A stretch of DNA of 48,587 nucleotides from contig JACWDO010000007.1 of the NCBI GenBank assembly GCA_014654115.1, positions 1 to 48,587 of the forward strand, written 5' to 3'. This DNA comes from Pelagibacterales bacterium SAG-MED17. Its GTDB lineage: Bacteria; Pseudomonadota; Alphaproteobacteria; Pelagibacterales; Pelagibacteraceae. Positions 44,722 through 48,587 of the stretch are shown piece by piece. The stretch's first letter is position 1; every line of letters starts with the position of its first letter. Under the pieces are notes generated by a model. That model saw only the letters and a program-made list of their open reading frames with translations, was not told the DNA's origin and searched no databases. The translations under genes and the position numbers were made by a program.

Positions 44722-45582
44722 TTAATATTTTAGCAAATAATTTGAATCATGAAAAGATGTAAGCATTCTTTTTTTCGTCGCAACAATATGTGGATGATAT
44801 TCAGAATTTTTATATTTCCATATTACTGGTTTATTGAGGGCATAACTTCCATAAATAAAAAATCTTTTTGGACAGTTTTTTTCCTTAAATCTATTTACTC
44901 CGTGATAAGAATTAGGAGTAGATTTAAAGAAAATTACACTTCCCTGTTTTGGTGTAAATTCCTTTAATTTATCAAGTTCATTAATTTTAGGAAATCTTCT
45001 AAAACTTTTTCTAAGGTTTTTGATAGTTTTTTTCTTGTATATAGTAAGAGATCCTCCATTTTTTTTAGGTATATCAGTTAAATAGATTAAAAAATTATAT
45101 AGCCTATTCACATCATCTCTATGCGGTCTCAATCTATATCCTCCTTTAGACACTGAGAAATCAATATCTAAATTTAAATTTGGGTTTTTATAACTCTTAC
45201 CTAATAGTTTTTTAAGTTCTTTGGAATTTACTTTTCTTTTAAGTGTATATTTTTTTTTATTAAATATTTTTGGTTTAAATAAACTTTCCCAAGTATTTGT
45301 CTTAAACTCTGTTTTAAATTTCTTATCAATTTTATTATAAAACGATTGTGTATTGAAAGTAGCAAAAATTTTTTTTGAGATTTTAGAACTTGATATATAC
45401 TTATTGAAATTTTTTGATCCTTTATTAATTCTGCTTCTACCACCCATAATCATATCATCAAAACTTTTTGAATTACTTATTTCTTTAATTATAGAATTGC
45501 AGATTTTTTTACTGATTATTTGTTCTCCAACAATGACTGGGAAGTTTGATTTAATTTTCTTTAGTTTGCTAATTTTCAGCAT
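44722..45582 (-). CDS. 2OG-Fe(II) oxygenase, prolyl-4-hydroxylase-like
   Basis: A 286-residue protein whose second half contains a 2-oxoglutarate/iron oxygenase core. HxD lies in YRLRPHRDDVNRLYNFLIYL near residue 155, a beta-strand GGSLTIYKKK follows, and a distal His with Arg is in FFKSTPNSYHGVNRFKEK followed by KRFFIYGSYAL. The first 110 residues are Lys-rich without a recognised domain. It is directly adjacent to the ketopantoate-reductase-like gene (0-base gap) and 5 bases from the PhyH gene. The substrate is unknown; free amino or hydroxy acids, sugars or protein side chains are possible. Confidence 0.72.
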   Translation of the reverse strand: MLKISKLKKIKSNFPVIVGEQIISKKICNSIIKEISNSKSFDDMIMGGRSRINKGSKNFNKYISSSKISKKIFATFNTQSFYNKIDKKFKTEFKTNTWESLFKPKIFNKKKYTLKRKVNSKELKKLLGKSYKNPNLNLDIDFSVSKGGYRLRPHRDDVNRLYNFLIYLTDIPKKNGGSLTIYKKKTIKNLRKSFRRFPKINELDKLKEFTPKQGSVIFFKSTPNSYHGVNRFKEKNCPKRFFIYGSYALNKPVIWKYKNSEYHPHIVATKKRMLTSFHDSNYLLKY

Positions 45583-46527
45583 TTAGCTGTACATACCCTC
45601 TTTTACTTTAATCATTTTGTACATAAGGTCATTTAATGGCGTGGCTATTCCATGTTTTTTTCCTATTTTAGACACAGCGCCACTGATGAAATCAATTTCA
45701 GTTTTTCTTTTATAAAGTACATCAAAAGCCATTGAAGACTTATTTGTTTGTTTTGAATCTACTATTTTATTAAACATAAATAAACACTCATCTTCAGAAA
45801 CATCAACACCATCTGCTAAAGCAACATCTCTTGTTTCTAAAATTATCTCTTTACCTAAACTTCTTGAGACATCGTTGGCATTATTATTTATGTAAAGATC
45901 AGTGTGATGCAGATCAAAAATAGCTGAAAGTGGGCCTATTGCTGTTAATGCAAAAAGTTTCATCCATTTTCTTTTTTTTACATCCTCAGCTGCAATCATT
46001 TCTAAATTATGAGCAGTAAATGTGTCTGCAATTTCAGTTATTCTATCTGTTATCCCACCATCATATTCTCCAATCCAAGAGGGTAGAGCTGCATGATTCA
46101 TAATATGACCAGGGCCTAAGATATTTGATGCTTGAGTTGTTGTTCCACCAATTACTTTTTCATCGCCAACAATACTTTTAATTATAGCTTCATGTCCAAT
46201 TCCATTTTGAAAAGACATAAAAACTGTTTTATCGTTAATAATGTTTTTAATACTTTTTAAAGCAGGTTCTAGAGCCGTTGCTTTACACATGACTATCACA
46301 GCATCAACTTTTCCCATTGTAGATGGATCTGATGTTGCTGGTACCTTTATAAATCTATCACCACCATGACCATCCATTTTTAGACCATTTTTATTTATTT
46401 CATCAACGTGCTCTTTCCAAACATCAATGAGCATTACATTTAGACCTTTTTCAGCAAGCAACCCTCCAAATAGACAACCCATTGCTCCCGCACCAAGAAC
46501 TGCAACTTTCAAATTTTTATTATTCAT
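45583..46527 (-). CDS. Ketopantoate reductase (PanE/ApbA)-family protein
   Basis: A 314-residue NADP-type reductase. The N-terminal Rossmann motif is VAVLGAGAMGCLFGGLLAEK. VMCKATALEPALKSI and MSFQNGIGHEAIIKSIVG carry the conserved Lys and Asn, GGTTTQASNILGPGHIMN follows, and the C-terminal domain begins KKRKWMKLFALTAIGPLSAI. It leads an operon of oxygenases and a hydroxyacid dehydrogenase rather than pantothenate genes, so reduction of some other 2-keto acid is more probable than ketopantoate. The start is 64 bases from the divergent DUF1907 gene. Confidence 0.82.
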   Translation of the reverse strand: MNNKNLKVAVLGAGAMGCLFGGLLAEKGLNVMLIDVWKEHVDEINKNGLKMDGHGGDRFIKVPATSDPSTMGKVDAVIVMCKATALEPALKSIKNIINDKTVFMSFQNGIGHEAIIKSIVGDEKVIGGTTTQASNILGPGHIMNHAALPSWIGEYDGGITDRITEIADTFTAHNLEMIAAEDVKKRKWMKLFALTAIGPLSAIFDLHHTDLYINNNANDVSRSLGKEIILETRDVALADGVDVSEDECLFMFNKIVDSKQTNKSSMAFDVLYKRKTEIDFISGAVSKIGKKHGIATPLNDLMYKMIKVKEGMYS

Positions 46528-46591
46528 TTTTAAGAAACGAAATATATTAATGTATAGAAATTATGCAATATATTATGTAACTAATTTATAT

Positions 46592-47560
46592 ATGGAATTA
46601 AAAATAGAAAAAGGAATTTTTAAGAAATTCGAGTTAGAAGAAATAACAAGTGCGTTGCAAGTTGGATTGTCAAAAAATTTTGAAAGTGTCACAGCAAAGA
46701 TAGTTGATTGTCCAAATTTAAGAGATTGGAATTGTCCATCAGAAGGAATGAGTGGCAACCAAAGAATAATTGATGTTGGAGGAGAACCGTATATGCACGA
46801 TCCTAAATATATTGGTGCTGAATTCGATTATGCAGAAATATCAAAATTGATTGGGTCAGAGAAATCATACGCACTTGGCGCAGGATCTGGAGCAATGTCT
46901 TGTCTTGATGGTCACTGCGGTGAATTGGTTATAAACGAAAACTTAACAACAAAGGAGTATAGATCTTTAATAGCAAGGGTAGGTAAAGATAAAAAATGTA
47001 TTGTAGAGGACTATAATGACAGTAAACACGGTGGGCTTGGCAATGTTTATTATTCAGATGGTATTAAGGGTAAAGTTATTTATTTAAAGATAAAGAAAAG
47101 AATTGGAAAACAAGGCTCATTGCCTCAAGCAATCAGAGCAGCACTTTCAAAAAATTTAAAAATATTTAACAACGATCATATCGCTTTAGCTGGTGTATTT
47201 AGAGTTTTAAATGGAAAAATAAGATCACATGTTCAACCAGATTATAAGGATATAAAACATGAATACTACGATCCAAAATTAATGAAATGTACAAAAGATT
47301 TTCTTCAATTTTATGAGCCAGTAGGGCCAAAATTACAATGTTATACCGTTTTATGGACAGGAGATCCAATGGGTGGAGAATTAAATCTTAGAGAGTCTGG
47401 AGAGCATACACATTTTCATTCATACGAACATAAAAATGATGCAGGACATTATCATTTTGATGTTACGCCAGACGAGATAGAATATGAAGGATATTTTAAT
47501 ACCGCACAAGAAGTTCACAGAGTAAATAATATTTACAAAGAATTATCTGCGAAAAATTAA
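46592..47560 (+). CDS. DUF1907 protein (C11orf54-like putative zinc ester hydrolase)
   Basis: A 322-residue protein matching the DUF1907 family, whose human member C11orf54 is a zinc-binding protein with ester-hydrolase-type activity. Visible are DCPNLRDWNCPSEGMSGNQR, the VGGEPYMHDPKY segment, ALGAGSGAMSCLDGHCGELV, and a histidine-rich metal site (GEHTHFHSYEH and GHYHFDVTPDEIEYEGYF). Length is close to the human protein. Start 46592 is chosen because the family begins at this point; upstream in-frame ATGs lie in the gap or inside the reductase gene. It stands alone on plus between two minus-strand operons; its stop is one base from the aldolase stop. Substrate unknown. Confidence 0.83.
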   Translation: MELKIEKGIFKKFELEEITSALQVGLSKNFESVTAKIVDCPNLRDWNCPSEGMSGNQRIIDVGGEPYMHDPKYIGAEFDYAEISKLIGSEKSYALGAGSGAMSCLDGHCGELVINENLTTKEYRSLIARVGKDKKCIVEDYNDSKHGGLGNVYYSDGIKGKVIYLKIKKRIGKQGSLPQAIRAALSKNLKIFNNDHIALAGVFRVLNGKIRSHVQPDYKDIKHEYYDPKLMKCTKDFLQFYEPVGPKLQCYTVLWTGDPMGGELNLRESGEHTHFHSYEHKNDAGHYHFDVTPDEIEYEGYFNTAQEVHRVNNIYKELSAKN

Positions 47561-47561
47561 T

Positions 47562-48353
47562 TTAGTAAGTTTCAGACTCTTTTTTGCTTATTGAGCCTTT
47601 CATTTTTTCTACAATTGCCTTAGCACCAGCACTCATTGCCCTTTGATCTGCTCCAATAGTTACAAAGTTAAATCCTTTATCGATCATTTTTTGTGCATAC
47701 TCAGGTGTTCCATTATGAATTCCTGCAAAAATATTATTTTTTTTGGCATGCTCTAAAATTCTAAGAATTTCAGAATATGCCTTTGTATCTTCTGGTCTAT
47801 CAAATCCAGGCTTTTCTCCAATTGCTAAACTTAAGTCAGCTGGGCCAATATATATTCCATCTACACCATCTGTAGACATAATCTCATCTAATTTATCTAA
47901 TGACTCTTTTGTTTCAATCATAGCTAATTTTAAAATTTCATCATTTGCATGGTCGGCATAATCAGCTCCACCATAAATCAATCCTCTAACAGGACCAAAA
48001 CTTCTATATCCTCTTGGAGGATACATGCATGCTTGTACAAATCTTTCTGCCTCTTCTTTATTGCTAACCATAGGACATATAATTCCATAACAACCAGCGT
48101 CTAAAATTTTCATGATTTGGCCCGGTTCATTCCAATTTACTCTTGCAAGAGGAGTTACATCAGTTGATGAAATAGTTTGAAGCATTGGAAGTGCATTTGT
48201 GTAATCAACAAGTCCATGCTGCATATCTACAGTTAGAGAATCCCAACCCTGATGTGCCATAACTTCTGCTGATACAGTGCTTGGTATTTGTAACCAACCA
48301 TTAACAACAGGCTTACCTTCAGCCATCATTTGTTTGACTTTATTTTTTCTCAT
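47562..48353 (-). CDS. HpcH/HpaI-family aldolase
   Basis: A 263-residue class II pyruvate-dependent aldolase. It shows VNGWLQIPSTVSAEVMAHQG, DSLTVDMQHGLVDYTNALPM with the catalytic His, VNWNEPGQIMKILDAGCYGI with the conserved Arg before it (ARV), IICPMVSNKEEAERFVQA, RGYRSFGPVRGL, KLAMIETKESLDKLDEIM with the metal Glu, and DGIYIGPADLSLAIG with the metal Asp. Members split 4-hydroxy-2-oxo acids into pyruvate and an aldehyde. The ATG overlaps the stop of the upstream aldehyde dehydrogenase by one base (TAATG), so the aldehyde product may feed that enzyme. Confidence 0.9.
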   Translation of the reverse strand: MRKNKVKQMMAEGKPVVNGWLQIPSTVSAEVMAHQGWDSLTVDMQHGLVDYTNALPMLQTISSTDVTPLARVNWNEPGQIMKILDAGCYGIICPMVSNKEEAERFVQACMYPPRGYRSFGPVRGLIYGGADYADHANDEILKLAMIETKESLDKLDEIMSTDGVDGIYIGPADLSLAIGEKPGFDRPEDTKAYSEILRILEHAKKNNIFAGIHNGTPEYAQKMIDKGFNFVTIGADQRAMSAGAKAIVEKMKGSISKKESETY

Positions 48354-48587
48354 TAATAATTGAGACCGAAGTGAGTGTACTTAACGTTCAAATAATCTTT
48401 GATAGCCGTAGAACCACCTTCTCTTCCATAGCCTGTTTGTTTTATTCCTCCAAAAGGCACTTCAGCAAAAGCAATTGTTGGATGGTTTACAGCGCATGTT
48501 CCAGTTTCCATTTTTTCTGAGACTTTGTGCGCTTTTTCTAAGGAATTTGTGTAGATATAGCTTGCTAAACCAAGGTCATTATCATTA
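48353..48587 (-). CDS. gabD: Succinate-semialdehyde dehydrogenase-like protein, C-terminal part (runs off right edge)
   Basis: Only the last 77 codons are in the window. They read DLGLASYIYTNSLEKAHKVS, then TGTCAVNHPTIAFAEVPFGG, IKQTGYGREGGSTAIKDYL and VKYTHFGLNY at the stop. The VNHP..AEVPFGGIKQSGxGREGG-type ending is typical of NAD(P)-dependent succinate-semialdehyde and related aldehyde dehydrogenases. The catalytic Glu and Cys lie outside the window, so the exact class is tentative. It is upstream of, and coupled by TAATG to, the HpcH/HpaI aldolase. Confidence 0.82.
   Translation of the reverse strand, partial: NDNDLGLASYIYTNSLEKAHKVSEKMETGTCAVNHPTIAFAEVPFGGIKQTGYGREGGSTAIKDYLNVKYTHFGLNY

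Noticed and set aside
1-48587. tRNA, rRNA, CRISPR arrays, insertion sequences or prophage
   Set aside because: No cloverleaf-like sequence with CCA-proximal T-arm, rRNA core motif, spaced direct repeats, transposase or phage structural gene was recognised in either strand by reading; tRNAscan or Infernal would be decisive.

Overview
The window comes from an AT-rich, highly compact alphaproteobacterial genome, most likely a SAR11 / Pelagibacterales bacterium. Evidence: very low GC with Lys/Asn/Ile-rich proteins, intergenic gaps mostly of 0 to 60 bases, many 1 to 14 nt gene overlaps, and alphaproteobacterial neighbourhoods (lptF-lptG-lptD; aroQ-accB-accC; NDUFA12 next to DUF2155; iscR-sufBCDS-sufU-sufT-sufA). 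The assignment rests on gene content and style; no phylogeny was run.

Layout. (1) 1-4010 is a carbohydrate-catabolism style segment: the 3' end of a UxaA-family dehydratase, a DMT permease, a Gfo/Idh/MocA oxidoreductase, an SDR and the 3' two thirds of a sugar-type ABC ATPase. It is bounded by two abnormal joins. Bases 1-105 are an exact inverted copy of 1499-1603. At about 4005-4012 the ABC ATPase fragment is joined to the 5' part of lptD, and both genes are cut. (2) 3998-14101 is core housekeeping: lptF-lptG-lptD(truncated) on minus, pepA-ndk on plus, purM-purN on minus, and DUF2066-hda-aspS on plus. (3) 14102-20731 carries a stand-alone NrdJ C-terminal-like protein, NDUFA12, DUF2155, aroQ-accB-accC, thiS-thiG and an RNase E/G lacking the usual zinc-link cysteines. 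(4) 20810-30239 holds PBP1A, prfB with a programmed +1 frameshift, a YhdP/AsmA-like protein, tyrS, anmK and an alpha/beta hydrolase. (5) 30318-36520 is a complete SUF iron-sulfur operon led by IscR, with a near-perfect IscR box over its promoter. (6) 36525-39668 has a hairpin-rich region, glnA, a YbaK-type deacylase and a DMT permease. (7) 39681-48587 is accessory metabolism: iolG, another Gfo/Idh/MocA protein and iolE; a four-gene minus-strand operon with two Fe(II)/2-oxoglutarate oxygenases between a ketopantoate-reductase-like enzyme and a D-2-hydroxyacid dehydrogenase; a DUF1907 (C11orf54-like) protein; and an HpcH/HpaI aldolase overlapping a succinate-semialdehyde dehydrogenase that runs off the right edge.

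How it fits together. Regions 2 to 5 are envelope biogenesis (LPS export, peptidoglycan, YhdP-like lipid transport), translation (aspS, tyrS, prfB), purine, fatty-acid, aromatic and thiazole synthesis, and Fe-S assembly. Region 7 looks like uptake and oxidation of polyols, sugar acids and hydroxy acids. No rRNA, tRNA, CRISPR, insertion sequence or phage gene was recognised. The strongest oddities are the two abnormal joins in the first 4 kb, which resemble amplification or assembly chimeras more than biology, the IscR-controlled promoter, the zinc-link-less RNase E, the detached NrdJ C-terminal domain and the oxygenase operon. No clearly new defence or mobile system was seen.
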